A model generated the notes under the pieces. It was not told the DNA's origin. It worked only from the letters and a program-made list of their open reading frames with translations, and searched no databases. Source: an uncultured Bacteroidales bacterium (GTDB lineage: Bacteria; Bacteroidota; Bacteroidia; Bacteroidales; Paludibacteraceae). Taken from it: a stretch of DNA of 64,000 nt. A program made the translations under genes and the position numbers. The stretch covers positions 143,208 through 207,207 of the forward strand of contig CAKUYO010000002.1 of NCBI GenBank assembly GCA_934716995.1, in the 5' to 3' direction. Of the stretch, positions 43,415 through 51,971 are shown one piece after another. Position 1 is the stretch's first letter. The number at the start of each line of letters is the position of its first letter.

Positions 43415-45094
43415 TCAATCCTCTGCCATAGAGGTGTAGAGGAAGCGTTTGATGGATTTCTTGGGGGTCTTCTCGAACTCGTGGGTGTAAAGTTTGATTT
43501 TTACAATCTGTTCGTAGGACGCCAGCAGTTTGTTGACCTCCTTGCGGTTCTGCTCCATTGCCTCGGCAAGTTGCTCTTCTGCCAAGTGTGCGGCATCCAC
43601 CGCCTCAAAATCGGGGCAAACCAGAGCCACCAACTGCGTGCCGCGTTGCAGGACAAGCGATTCCATGACATAGGGCATATTGTTCAGTTTCGCCTCTATC
43701 TCTTCGGGGTAGATGTTCTGACCAGACGGACCGAGCAGCATAGTCTTGCTGCGGCCTTTGATATAGATAAAGTTGTCCGCATCAATCATACCGAGGTCGC
43801 CGGTATGCAACCAACCGTCGGGGGTGATAGTGAGCCGTGTCGCCTCATCATTCTTATAGTAACCGTACATCACGTTCTCACCGCGCACCAATATCTCGCC
43901 TATACCGTCCGCATCGGGGTTGTCTATCTTAGCCTCCATCAAACCTGCCAGCACCTGTCCGCAGGAGTTGGCACGGAAATGCTCCCACTTGGTGAAACTG
44001 ATGAGCGGAGCGGTCTCCGTCATACCATAGCCCACCGTAACGGGGAACTTGATACGGCGCAGAAAGGCTTCCACCTCGGCATTGAGCGGAGCACCGCCAA
44101 TGATGATTTGCGAGAACTCGCCGCCGAAAGCGTTGATCAATTGCTCGCGGATTTTGCCCAATACAAGTTCGTCCAGATACGGCACTTTGAGCACCCAACT
44201 GACAGGGGCTTTGCTGATCTGCGGAGCAATCATTTTCTTGTAAATCTTCTCCAAGATCAACGGTACGGAAAGGATAATGGTCGGTTTGACTTCACTGAAC
44301 GCTTTGAGCAGCACTTTTGCCGACGGGGTACGCCCGATGAGATAGGTGTGTCCGCCCGCAGCGAGACAAGAGAGAAAATCGAATGCGCAACCGTAGGCAT
44401 GTGCAAGCGGCAGGAATGTTACATGGCGTGCACCGCGGAAAGTAAGGCGCGACTCCAAAGCAAACCGGATATTCCCCGCAAGGGCATTGCAAGGTGTGAT
44501 AACACCCTTGGAGAAACCCGTTGTCCCCGAGGTGTAGTTAATACTTGCCACCTCGCTGTTCGGACGCTCGTCGTAGTGCACATCAGCAGACTTATAGCCA
44601 TTGGGATAACGGCTGTTGAATATACCGAGGACCGCCTCGGGCGTCAGGTTCGCCGCCAACTCCGCACGCATAGCAATAGGATGCCAGTTACCCAACGAGA
44701 AAACCGCCATCACGGCAGGTATCTGGTCGTACTCAATGCCCTCCCAGTTGGCATCGGAGACAAAGAGCAGTTTTGCCTCGGAGTGGTTGATGATATGAAT
44801 GGCATCGTTTGCCTTGAAGTCCTGGAGAATAGGGACGATGATTGCGCCATAGGTTACGGTAGCCAGATAGGTTACCACCCAGTTGCTGTTGTTCTTGCCC
44901 ATTACGGCAATCTTGTCGTTTTTCTGTATGCCGCACTGCTCGAAAAGCACGTGCATTTGGGCAATAAGCGTTGCCAATTCACCATAGGTCAGCGTGCGCG
45001 ACGTACCATAGTCGGTGACGGCTTCCGCCACCCAGTTCTCGCGAAAAGAGGACTCGAAAATTTTCACAAGGTTATCTTGCGGAGATGTAAGCAT
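43415..45094 (-). CDS. AMP-binding long-chain acyl-CoA synthetase-like enzyme
   Basis: 559 residues of the ANL superfamily. The P-loop-like motif INYTSGTTGFSKGVI near 193, VGYGMTETAPL near 340, GWLHTGDLGMID near 418 and RSKTMLLGPSGQNIYPEEIE near 440 are clear. It would activate a fatty acid as acyl-AMP and then acyl-CoA at the membrane. Motif order and length fit FadD-type proteins of Bacteroidota; chain-length preference cannot be read. Confidence 0.88.
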   Translation of the reverse strand: MLTSPQDNLVKIFESSFRENWVAEAVTDYGTSRTLTYGELATLIAQMHVLFEQCGIQKNDKIAVMGKNNSNWVVTYLATVTYGAIIVPILQDFKANDAIHIINHSEAKLLFVSDANWEGIEYDQIPAVMAVFSLGNWHPIAMRAELAANLTPEAVLGIFNSRYPNGYKSADVHYDERPNSEVASINYTSGTTGFSKGVITPCNALAGNIRFALESRLTFRGARHVTFLPLAHAYGCAFDFLSCLAAGGHTYLIGRTPSAKVLLKAFSEVKPTIILSVPLILEKIYKKMIAPQISKAPVSWVLKVPYLDELVLGKIREQLINAFGGEFSQIIIGGAPLNAEVEAFLRRIKFPVTVGYGMTETAPLISFTKWEHFRANSCGQVLAGLMEAKIDNPDADGIGEILVRGENVMYGYYKNDEATRLTITPDGWLHTGDLGMIDADNFIYIKGRSKTMLLGPSGQNIYPEEIEAKLNNMPYVMESLVLQRGTQLVALVCPDFEAVDAAHLAEEQLAEAMEQNRKEVNKLLASYEQIVKIKLYTHEFEKTPKKSIKRFLYTSMAED

Positions 45095-45100
45095 CGTTGC

Positions 45101-45142
45101 TAATTATGAATTATGAATTATGAATGAAAAATAAGGAATTAT
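45101..45142. repeat. Heptamer array
   Basis: Six in-phase 7-mers: taattat, gaattat, gaattat, gaatgaa, aaataag, gaattat. Just upstream of the acyl-CoA synthetase start. Confidence 0.82.
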
Positions 45143-45204
45143 AGGAAACAACTACTACAATCATTCAACCGTTTCCTATATTTCCGACCTATAAAAACCG
45201 GAAA

Positions 45205-45621
45205 TTATTGTGGCAGTACCACTTTGGAGGATGTGCGCGGCGAAGCAGACATCACACTATCAACAATGAACTGACTGTTGCCACGCCAAGGCAAAGTACC
45301 AAGATAGCGTTTCCAATGCAGTTTGACCTGCTGGTTGCTACATTCGTCTATGCGGCGTGCCACCTCGTCGTCCACCACCGAGAATTTGAACTCGTTGGAC
45401 TGGATGGTAGCGTTCTGATTCTTGGAGTTGTAGCCCGTCTGAATCATCTTGCCCTCGTAGGTCTTGAATACGAAACCCTCTTTCTGGAAATAGTTGATGT
45501 CGCCCTCGTTGGTGCCCTCGCTATAGACGAAACAGAATTTTACGAAGACAAACGCTGCCAAAGCCAGCACCACAACAGCGGAAATCCAACTGATCACTTT
45601 ACCTTTTGTAGTCATAGTCAT
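45205..45621 (-). CDS. Small single-pass membrane protein (family often mislabelled 6-phosphogluconate dehydrogenase)
   Basis: 138 residues from ATG 45621. One N-terminal transmembrane helix (about 8-28), then a periplasmic domain with FVYSEGTNEGDINYFQKEGF, FKTYEGKMIQ, EFKFSVVDDEVARRI and VKLHWKRYLG. From memory, Bacteroidota proteins with this FVYSEG...KTYEG pattern are frequently annotated as 6-phosphogluconate dehydrogenase without support; nothing here resembles that enzyme. Function unknown. Confidence 0.75.
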   Translation of the reverse strand: MTMTTKGKVISWISAVVVLALAAFVFVKFCFVYSEGTNEGDINYFQKEGFVFKTYEGKMIQTGYNSKNQNATIQSNEFKFSVVDDEVARRIDECSNQQVKLHWKRYLGTLPWRGNSQFIVDSVMSASPRTSSKVVLPQ

Positions 45622-45707
45622 ACAAATTAAAATCGCCACAAAGATACTCCTTTTTTCCCGAACTTGCAAATATCGGGCCAATTCTTATAAAGCCAACGGC
45701 GGCAGAC

Positions 45708-45747
45708 GGTAGTGCGTGCTACGCACAAAGCGGTGCTTTGCACTACC
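45708..45747. repeat. Structured palindromic element
   Basis: Outer stem GGTAGTGC / GCACTACC encloses two possible small hairpins (GTGCGTGCTACGCAC and AAAGCGGTGCTTT), giving a three-way-junction shape. Lies between two minus-strand genes and could act as terminator or REP element. Confidence 0.5.
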
Positions 45748-45765
45748 ATTTGCCGAATGGGGCAT

Positions 45766-45820
45766 CCTAAGCCTATCCTAAGCCTATCCTATAACGAATC
45801 ACCTATCAATCACCTATTGT
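45766..45820. repeat. 11-bp-unit tandem repeat array
   Basis: Five in-phase 11-mers: cctaagcctat twice, cctataacgaa, tcacctatcaa, tcacctattgt. The right part repeats the array at 3001-3077. Confidence 0.82.
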
Positions 45821-45869
45821 TGATAGCATAAAGGTATATGATATGGATAACGGTTTGCGGGGAGGTTAC

Positions 45870-46742
45870 TCAACGGCTGACGCCCCAGTCGGAGACGGTA
45901 TAGTCGGATTCAATGGCGTTCTCGATACTGTCCGGCAAGAGCGGGAAGAAATCGATACCGACCAAGTTCTCCACACTATCCACCGGAAGCATATAGGTCA
46001 TGAGGGGACGATTGCCCGCCGCATTGGGCATTACGAAACCTATGGAAGTCCACGAGCCGTCCGATTTATGCCGCAGCAGCACCTTGTAGAAAGCCTCGGG
46101 CACGACTATCCGACGGACGGAACCGATAGTACGGGACGTATCGGACACGACCGGACCGCAAGCGAGATAGATATTGCCGTAGGCGGCAGCCAAATCACGC
46201 ACAAAGACCTCCAAGTCTTTCCAGTCGCCGGCATTATTGCTGTGGTTTTGAGGACAGATATTGGTCATATAAAACGACTCACGCATGGCCTGCTGCGACC
46301 ATTTCATATCCGCTGCCGGTGCCATGTGCCCGCGGTCGAAACCGGAGTGGGTATAATCGGAAGTGAGCACAGGATCACCCTCCACAAGCGGGTCAGGAAG
46401 GAACTTGTTGCTCCGTTCCTCCTCACCGGCGACTTCCTCGGCAGTCAGTTGGTATGCCACCCAGTTGGGAAGATGCCAATCGGAATTGTAACTGACCCGG
46501 TAACCGGTGTGGGTGATACGTTGCTCCTTCTGCCCCGCGGTGCAGAGAGGGATTTCGTAAGCGGAGGAATCGGGGAGCGAGGGGGGGGCAGATTGAGGTG
46601 CCATATCAGAGCATACAGCAGGAAGGGAGTCTGTAGTGCAAGCGGTGCTGTCAGGACAAAATTGTCCCACAATTATATATACCGCACATACAGCACCTAC
46701 TATCACGACCATAAACGGAAATTTGTTCTTATTTGATTTCAT
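45870..46742 (-). CDS. Exported DNA/RNA non-specific endonuclease
   Basis: 290 residues. N-terminal signal anchor (about 8-28), a low-complexity stretch, then a NUC1-type beta-beta-alpha-metal nuclease domain (about 65-285). The catalytic motif is FDRGHMAPAAD near 148, followed by the metal-binding Asn region FYMTNICPQNHSNN near 172. Probably degrades extracellular nucleic acid for nutrition. No immunity gene is adjacent, so a toxin role is less likely. Confidence 0.86.
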   Translation of the reverse strand: MKSNKNKFPFMVVIVGAVCAVYIIVGQFCPDSTACTTDSLPAVCSDMAPQSAPPSLPDSSAYEIPLCTAGQKEQRITHTGYRVSYNSDWHLPNWVAYQLTAEEVAGEEERSNKFLPDPLVEGDPVLTSDYTHSGFDRGHMAPAADMKWSQQAMRESFYMTNICPQNHSNNAGDWKDLEVFVRDLAAAYGNIYLACGPVVSDTSRTIGSVRRIVVPEAFYKVLLRHKSDGSWTSIGFVMPNAAGNRPLMTYMLPVDSVENLVGIDFFPLLPDSIENAIESDYTVSDWGVSR

Positions 46743-46839
46743 AGCACATTAGAGAATATCAGACATAACAATCAAAAGATGCAGCAACAAACTGCAAAAA
46801 TCATTCCACACAATATCTTCCAATGTACATTTAGTTTAA

Positions 46840-46978
46840 CGTGGGTTCGATATAAAACTCCTTTGCCGCAAAGCGGCAAGAAATCCAAGTAAATCTTTGC
46901 TTTTGCATCCATAAATTGCTATAAATCTTATTCGCCTACGGCGGCAAAGTATGCCATTATGCTTATATCGAACTGACG
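46840..46978. mobile_element. 138-bp MITE-like element, intact copy
   Basis: About 139 bases with inverted ends CGTGGGTTCGATATAA and TTATATCGAACTGACG. Flanked by the direct repeat TTAGTTTA (46831-46838 and 46979-46986). The right duplication contains the stop codon of the PEGA-protein gene. About 94% like the copy at 58559. Confidence 0.85.
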
Positions 46979-49252
46979 TTAGTTTACTTTATGCGGTATA
47001 GCAATACTTATACCCAAAAAGAAACCACGTTTATAACCTACTATCACATCCCAAGTACCAATGACCCCACTATCCCAACGAATAGCAGCGGTAGTGGTGA
47101 ACCACCATTTTTTATTGTATTCCGAAGGATTAAAGCATAATGAAGGTCCGGCACTTGCAACAAATGCTAATCCTTGATTCATAGGAATGTTGAACACCAA
47201 TTGAGGCTCCCAATAATACGTATTGTAATGGAGATCATAAAAATTGAGGCGCAAACGGAAATTGCACAAATCCAATCCCATCCACTTATAACGAATTTCA
47301 AATGCACTCAAAGCAAGCGAAAAGGACATACTTGTAGTATCCCCATCTTCTTTCGAAAATTCCGCAGAGAGGGCTGTTTTTGCCCAATTGAAGACAAAAT
47401 TACCATTGTCAGCATAATAATCATAATAGGCACTATGTTTCTTTGTATTAGAAGATGTTGTAGCGGTTTCCTTAAAAGTTGTTTGTGCTGTTTCTTCCGC
47501 TGTATTTACAGTAAAAGACAATTCCACCTCATAATAATTATTATACAGACGTATCATATTATAATACACACCTTGCGCCAAACAATTATATTTGGTTGAT
47601 TTGCCATTGGTATCAAGTGCCGGCAAGGCGATGCCATATTTATTCATTTCCCTTCTAATCCTTTCAGCCAACTCTTGCCCATCAGAATAAGAAGTTGCCC
47701 TAATTTTATAGACTACGGATATCCTATTATAAATAACATTTGAATAATCTAATTGAACATAACTCAATTGTTTATCACACAGACGAGGAGCATTAGGTAT
47801 ACTATATCCTGTAAAAACAATATGGTCGTCATTGGGACGCATCATAGGATATTGAGAGACAAGTGCTTGTATTTGTTCCGACATCGTATTATTCCAAGAC
47901 ACTTGTTGCATACCCAACGGATGCTGCAACAAAGCGGCTAAGGCAGACTCGGATTGCGCATTGGTACCATAAGGCGAGGAATATACAGAAGGCGATAGTG
48001 CCAAAGACAATGTGTCGGTTTTGCCTTCTTTGATGGTTATTCTGCGAGACACAGATGCCATACCCTCTTTTCTCAATTCGATGTTGTGGTTTCCTATAAG
48101 AATATTGGGGAAACGTTTTGGAGTGGCACCTACTTTTTCTCCATCCAAGAAGATGTCCGCATTAGATGGAGTTGAGGTTAGAATCAGTTCACCCGTGATA
48201 GGGGTCGGTGAGGGCAAATCAATGGTGGTTATCATATCCGAAGTTACATTCAATGTGGTTTCCGCCGTGCGGTGGTTAGCCTTTTTGCACTCCACTTTGT
48301 ATGAACCGAAGCCAAGATCACCTATCCATTTGCCAACACTATACTTTTTCCCATTCACCCAAATTTCAGTTTCTTTATCCTTGGCAGAAAGTGTTAGAGT
48401 CATAAATTGCGGCTTCAAAGGTTTGGAAAAAGCAACTGTCTCACCATCCCTAACGACCAGTTCTTGTTCTTCAGAAGAATACATCTCTCGTACTACTCGC
48501 ACTTTGTATATCCCTGACGGAAGTTTGTCGGAAGTAAAAGGTGTAGTACCCTTCATCTCATCATTGATATAGACTGTCGCCCCTTTCCACGAGTCTGTAT
48601 CTGGTACTTTGATGTAGCCGAATGCCGGTTGCAGTAGCACAGGTACACGGTGTGCATTATTAGGGTCATTAACCACAACTTCGCCTTGTTGCGAATGATA
48701 AAGGTTTGCCGTTACCCTATAGGAATATTTGCCGAAATGTTTGTAGATACTTGCCGTACCATAGTCATCCAGAGGTACCACTTTACCATCAAACTCCACC
48801 ATTGCATTTTTCGGTTCCACGGTAAACTCCACGTACTGCTCTGTAATGACCTTGGGTTTGTTGGCAAGTTGGGGAACCTCAATAGTTAATTTGTAAGTAG
48901 TCAGTTTTGCTACTGCATCTATACCATAATCGGCAAACACCACGTCTATCGGCGTATATCCTGTAGCGTTTATATGCAAGCGCTTGGTGTTATGAGCAAC
49001 ATATACCCAGTACTCACTAGGGGCTTTCATCTCACTATGTACAACAGTTCCAGAAAACTGAGCATCAGCAACCGCTATATATACCTTGATTAATGCACAC
49101 GGAATATCATTTCCATCTTTTTGAGGAGAAGTACGTGCTGCCATATCGTTGGTTGCCTCCTCAAAATTTTTAACCGTCATTTCTTGGGCATAACCGGATA
49201 ACCCAACTAATATAACAAATGCAAAAGAGAAAAAACGTTTCATACAAATCAT
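46979..49252 (-). CDS. PEGA-domain exported protein, last gene of the tubulin-like operon
   Basis: 757 residues. The ATG at 49252 overlaps the previous stop (ATGA); ATG 49243 would give a cleaner leader (MKRFFSFAFVILVGLSGYA). At least three PEGA-like beta repeats lie at about 210-430 (ATVYINDEMKGTTPFTSDKL, TEIWVNGKKYSVGKWIG, ADIFLDGEKVGATPKRFPNI), and the C-terminal 640-757 could be a small outer-membrane beta barrel (FNWAKTALSAEFSKEDG, YYWEPQLVFNIPMNQGLAFV, ending GISIAIPHKV). Probably the outer-membrane or surface component of the operon. The stop codon lies in a MITE target duplication. Confidence 0.82.
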   Translation of the reverse strand: MICMKRFFSFAFVILVGLSGYAQEMTVKNFEEATNDMAARTSPQKDGNDIPCALIKVYIAVADAQFSGTVVHSEMKAPSEYWVYVAHNTKRLHINATGYTPIDVVFADYGIDAVAKLTTYKLTIEVPQLANKPKVITEQYVEFTVEPKNAMVEFDGKVVPLDDYGTASIYKHFGKYSYRVTANLYHSQQGEVVVNDPNNAHRVPVLLQPAFGYIKVPDTDSWKGATVYINDEMKGTTPFTSDKLPSGIYKVRVVREMYSSEEQELVVRDGETVAFSKPLKPQFMTLTLSAKDKETEIWVNGKKYSVGKWIGDLGFGSYKVECKKANHRTAETTLNVTSDMITTIDLPSPTPITGELILTSTPSNADIFLDGEKVGATPKRFPNILIGNHNIELRKEGMASVSRRITIKEGKTDTLSLALSPSVYSSPYGTNAQSESALAALLQHPLGMQQVSWNNTMSEQIQALVSQYPMMRPNDDHIVFTGYSIPNAPRLCDKQLSYVQLDYSNVIYNRISVVYKIRATSYSDGQELAERIRREMNKYGIALPALDTNGKSTKYNCLAQGVYYNMIRLYNNYYEVELSFTVNTAEETAQTTFKETATTSSNTKKHSAYYDYYADNGNFVFNWAKTALSAEFSKEDGDTTSMSFSLALSAFEIRYKWMGLDLCNFRLRLNFYDLHYNTYYWEPQLVFNIPMNQGLAFVASAGPSLCFNPSEYNKKWWFTTTAAIRWDSGVIGTWDVIVGYKRGFFLGISIAIPHKVN

Positions 49253-50208
49253 ATATCAAAATCATTCAAACTAAATATATCGTCTTCCGGAATACGGTCA
49301 CCATTAAGTTGGTCCGGTTGCCATGTACGGACATGTATTTTAGGTTGGTCTTCATCAGTAAAATCCCATAACAGAAACAAATAACCGTCATCGTGGTACT
49401 TATTGGACGTGTAGCCCTGATGCAAAGTTACTCCATAAAAATTGGGATTTGTAGGATGACGCATCACCTTGATGTCATCGAAAGTAACTTTGATATATGA
49501 ATTAGCAGCAAAGACACGTTTGAGATTGGTAATATATTCCTGCTTCGTCTGCTTTTTGTAGATAATTTTGTCGGGGAGCGGCAAACGGTCCCCGCTTGAC
49601 TGCTTGATAACCTTTCCCGTAATAATCAAGGCATCGTCGCTAAACACCTGCTCCAGGAAACGGATATCCTTGGTATTGTAGGACGTACGGAACTGCTCCA
49701 CATAGTCCAATATCAGTTGGCGACGGCGTAGGTCGGTAATCTCTTTGTTGTTCTTAACCACATTCATATAGAGATTCATACCTATGGAGAGATAGAAACT
49801 CTCAATATTACCATTATTGTCAAAACTGATGACTGCCTCCTGGTATTCGCTTTCGTTGAAATTACGGTCGGAACGTGGTGTCATCATCAAAGGAATATTG
49901 CGCACCTGATAGCCCGAATTGGTAGTAAGGCAACGCTCCACAATCTCGTTATCGGTACACATAAAAGGCGAGTTCTCCCACAACATGGACATTGATGCCT
50001 GTACCGAAGAGGACAGATGTAATGAAGAAAAATTCAAAGCACGGTTGCCCGCTTGCGCAGCATTGACTTCCGTAAGCAATGCTGACATACTATTCTCCAT
50101 TTTGGATTTGAGAGTGGCATTATCAATGCCGTTGGAAATGGTAACCTGAACTTCCGCCCGTACAAGCAGTGGCAGAACAAGCATCAATATAAGTAACAAT
50201 TTACGCAT
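49249..50208 (-). CDS. Exported NTF2/SnoaL-like protein of the tubulin-like operon
   Basis: 319 residues with signal peptide about 1-18. N-terminal region 20-150 (VQVTISNGIDNATLKSKMEN, LPACs-free) is unknown; residues about 165-305 read like an NTF2/SnoaL cone: YVEQFRTSYNTKDIRFLEQV, FSDDALIITG, KRVFAANSYIKVTFDDIKV, YGVTLHQGYTS, LFLLWDFTDEDQPKIHVRTW. NTF2-like domains usually bind small ligands or act as scaffolds. The stop overlaps the start of the PEGA gene, so the two are translationally coupled. Confidence 0.76.
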   Translation of the reverse strand: MRKLLLILMLVLPLLVRAEVQVTISNGIDNATLKSKMENSMSALLTEVNAAQAGNRALNFSSLHLSSSVQASMSMLWENSPFMCTDNEIVERCLTTNSGYQVRNIPLMMTPRSDRNFNESEYQEAVISFDNNGNIESFYLSIGMNLYMNVVKNNKEITDLRRRQLILDYVEQFRTSYNTKDIRFLEQVFSDDALIITGKVIKQSSGDRLPLPDKIIYKKQTKQEYITNLKRVFAANSYIKVTFDDIKVMRHPTNPNFYGVTLHQGYTSNKYHDDGYLFLLWDFTDEDQPKIHVRTWQPDQLNGDRIPEDDIFSLNDFDI

Positions 50209-50220
50209 AATAACAAGAAT

Positions 50221-51021
50221 TTATTTTGTTTGGAACCAATTGGCACCACACCCTTTGTAGTTAGTGATATGATCCGTGTTTCCTGTCTGTAAGTTGGTGT
50301 AAGCGGTTCCTACTTTGTGAAGACAGGCAACAATTTTCTTATCCCGATTGTACACAAACAGATAGCAATTCACATCTTGGGGCATATCTGCATATTTGCC
50401 ATACGCAATAATCTCACCTCTTGCCTGACCTTGCCTGATAAAGTCACCTATGTGCTGTGCATCTGTATTGAGCATACTCTGCTCCAATGCTGTCAATGGT
50501 TTTGAGGGAACAGGTGCCGGTGGGGAAACCAACACGACAGCCCCTTCAGCCGGTGGTATAGGTGCTGGTGGAGCATTATTAGAAACGGACGCTTCCAGTC
50601 CGTTGCCAGACGTCATCAGTTGCACGGAAGATTGTTGGTCACCCGCTACAGGTAACACCATTATTTGCTCTGCATTGGAATATGTCATAATATCAGACAC
50701 ACGTACATATACGAATGCCCGATAGCGGTCACCGCGCATTGATTGCAATTCAAAGATGTGGTTCTGCGATTTTGCCACGACACCTGCGGCATCGGTCATT
50801 CCATATTGCTTGATGTAACTTTCAATCTCTGATTCCAACAAATACTTGGCATTATCCAATGCTTCTTGCCAAGAAACAGCAGTGGACTCAGCATACAGGA
50901 AAGTGTCCGGCTGAGACTTGATTTGATTGATTTCCTGCATGGCATTGTTGGTGGGAGTTTGTGCACACAGATATACGATACCACCCATGTATGCCAACAA
51001 AAGCGATATTCTTTTTACCAT
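50221..51021 (-). CDS. Exported LPP20/CsgG-like protein of the tubulin-like operon
   Basis: 266 residues, signal peptide about 1-20. Residues 35-130 resemble an LPP20-type domain: ESTAVSWQEALDNAKYLLES, then IESYIKQYG, and RYRAFVYVRVSDI. After a Pro-rich linker (140-175, NNAPPAPIPPAEGAVVLVSP) comes a small domain 185-262 (HIGDFIRQGQARGEIIAYGK, VNCYLFVYNRDKKIVACLHK). The linker suggests a periplasm-spanning link. It overlaps the previous gene by 7 bases. Confidence 0.72.
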   Translation of the reverse strand: MVKRISLLLAYMGGIVYLCAQTPTNNAMQEINQIKSQPDTFLYAESTAVSWQEALDNAKYLLESEIESYIKQYGMTDAAGVVAKSQNHIFELQSMRGDRYRAFVYVRVSDIMTYSNAEQIMVLPVAGDQQSSVQLMTSGNGLEASVSNNAPPAPIPPAEGAVVLVSPPAPVPSKPLTALEQSMLNTDAQHIGDFIRQGQARGEIIAYGKYADMPQDVNCYLFVYNRDKKIVACLHKVGTAYTNLQTGNTDHITNYKGCGANWFQTK

Positions 51022-51971
51022 AACTGCTTTTTCTTTGGTTTCTCTACATATTGTTCATACAGGTCTGCCACATTGTGTGTCGGAACAAAAGCACTGACTT
51101 TGGCTTGCAGAAGCGCATTGGGATTTGACAAGAAATCACGCGGTACCAATACCGACAAAATATGATTATAGTTCAAATCTTTGTTTTCGGCAACGAGCAG
51201 TACCAAATACCCATCTATGTACTCTTCTTCAACAGCAACATAAGAGATGAGATGATTGACCGTGCAATACGCCAACCACTGCTGCAACGATATAGTATAG
51301 AGCAACCGTCGAAATCCATAGACGCTTTGACTGACCTGTATGGCGTAATCACGTTCCAAATTCTGCTGGAACATATTCGCCAACGTGTAATACATATAGA
51401 GCGAATCGCACACCAACGCCATAGTACCCGTAGTATCCAGATAGTAATATGTACAATTGTTCAGCGAAGGGATCTGATAATGCCGTATCGGTTTGGAACG
51501 CCAGAGGCGAGGCGCAATACTATCCAAGTCTGCAGGAATATGCGCAACCTGCCCGATGCGTGGTGCGGCAGAGATGTCGGTTTGCAATCCCTGCTCTATC
51601 TCAATACGCGGCTTACCTAACAACAACTCATACTGAATGGGAAAGGCAACGTGCAACAGGGTATCAGCCCCGTTTCTCCATATGGCTTCGTATGCCTTGT
51701 CCTCGTGCCGAATGAGAGAAAATGCCGTAGAATCCGGAAAATAGGGTGTATTTTCAATACTGCCTTGCAAAACAATGAACTTATCATCCCGCATCTTCTG
51801 CGAAAGCGAGACATCGGGCTGTTGCCATGTGAGCAACTCATGAATATACCTATTCAAGAACGCACATATAATAGGATTGGTCCCGCTATCACAAGGCAAC
51901 TCTTTGGCCTCCATTGCAGGAAACCCAAGAGCAAACCCAATCAGCAGCAAACATACAAGACGTTTCATCAC
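51015..51971 (-). CDS. Exported protein of unknown function, tubulin-like operon
   Basis: 318 residues, signal peptide about 1-21. Not recognised. Segments: ICAFLNRYIHELLTWQQPDV, FIVLQGSIENTPYFPDST, FPIQYELLLGKPRIEIEQGL, HYQIPSLNNCTYYYLDTTGT, NFERDYAIQ-like helix region near 215, and a basic C-terminus EKPKKKQLW. Its ATG overlaps the stop of the zinc-ribbon gene (ATGA). Periplasmic location inferred from the leader. Confidence 0.72.
   Translation of the reverse strand: MMKRLVCLLLIGFALGFPAMEAKELPCDSGTNPIICAFLNRYIHELLTWQQPDVSLSQKMRDDKFIVLQGSIENTPYFPDSTAFSLIRHEDKAYEAIWRNGADTLLHVAFPIQYELLLGKPRIEIEQGLQTDISAAPRIGQVAHIPADLDSIAPRLWRSKPIRHYQIPSLNNCTYYYLDTTGTMALVCDSLYMYYTLANMFQQNLERDYAIQVSQSVYGFRRLLYTISLQQWLAYCTVNHLISYVAVEEEYIDGYLVLLVAENKDLNYNHILSVLVPRDFLSNPNALLQAKVSAFVPTHNVADLYEQYVEKPKKKQLW

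Noticed and set aside
45870..46742. Nuclease as a contact-dependent toxin
   Set aside because: It has its own signal anchor and no adjacent immunity gene or secretion-toxin N-terminal domain; a nutritional exported nuclease fits better.
46840..46860. GGTTCGA-like sequence resembling a tRNA T-loop
   Set aside because: It is the conserved end of the 138-bp MITE (also at 34846 and 58559) and no cloverleaf can be drawn around it.
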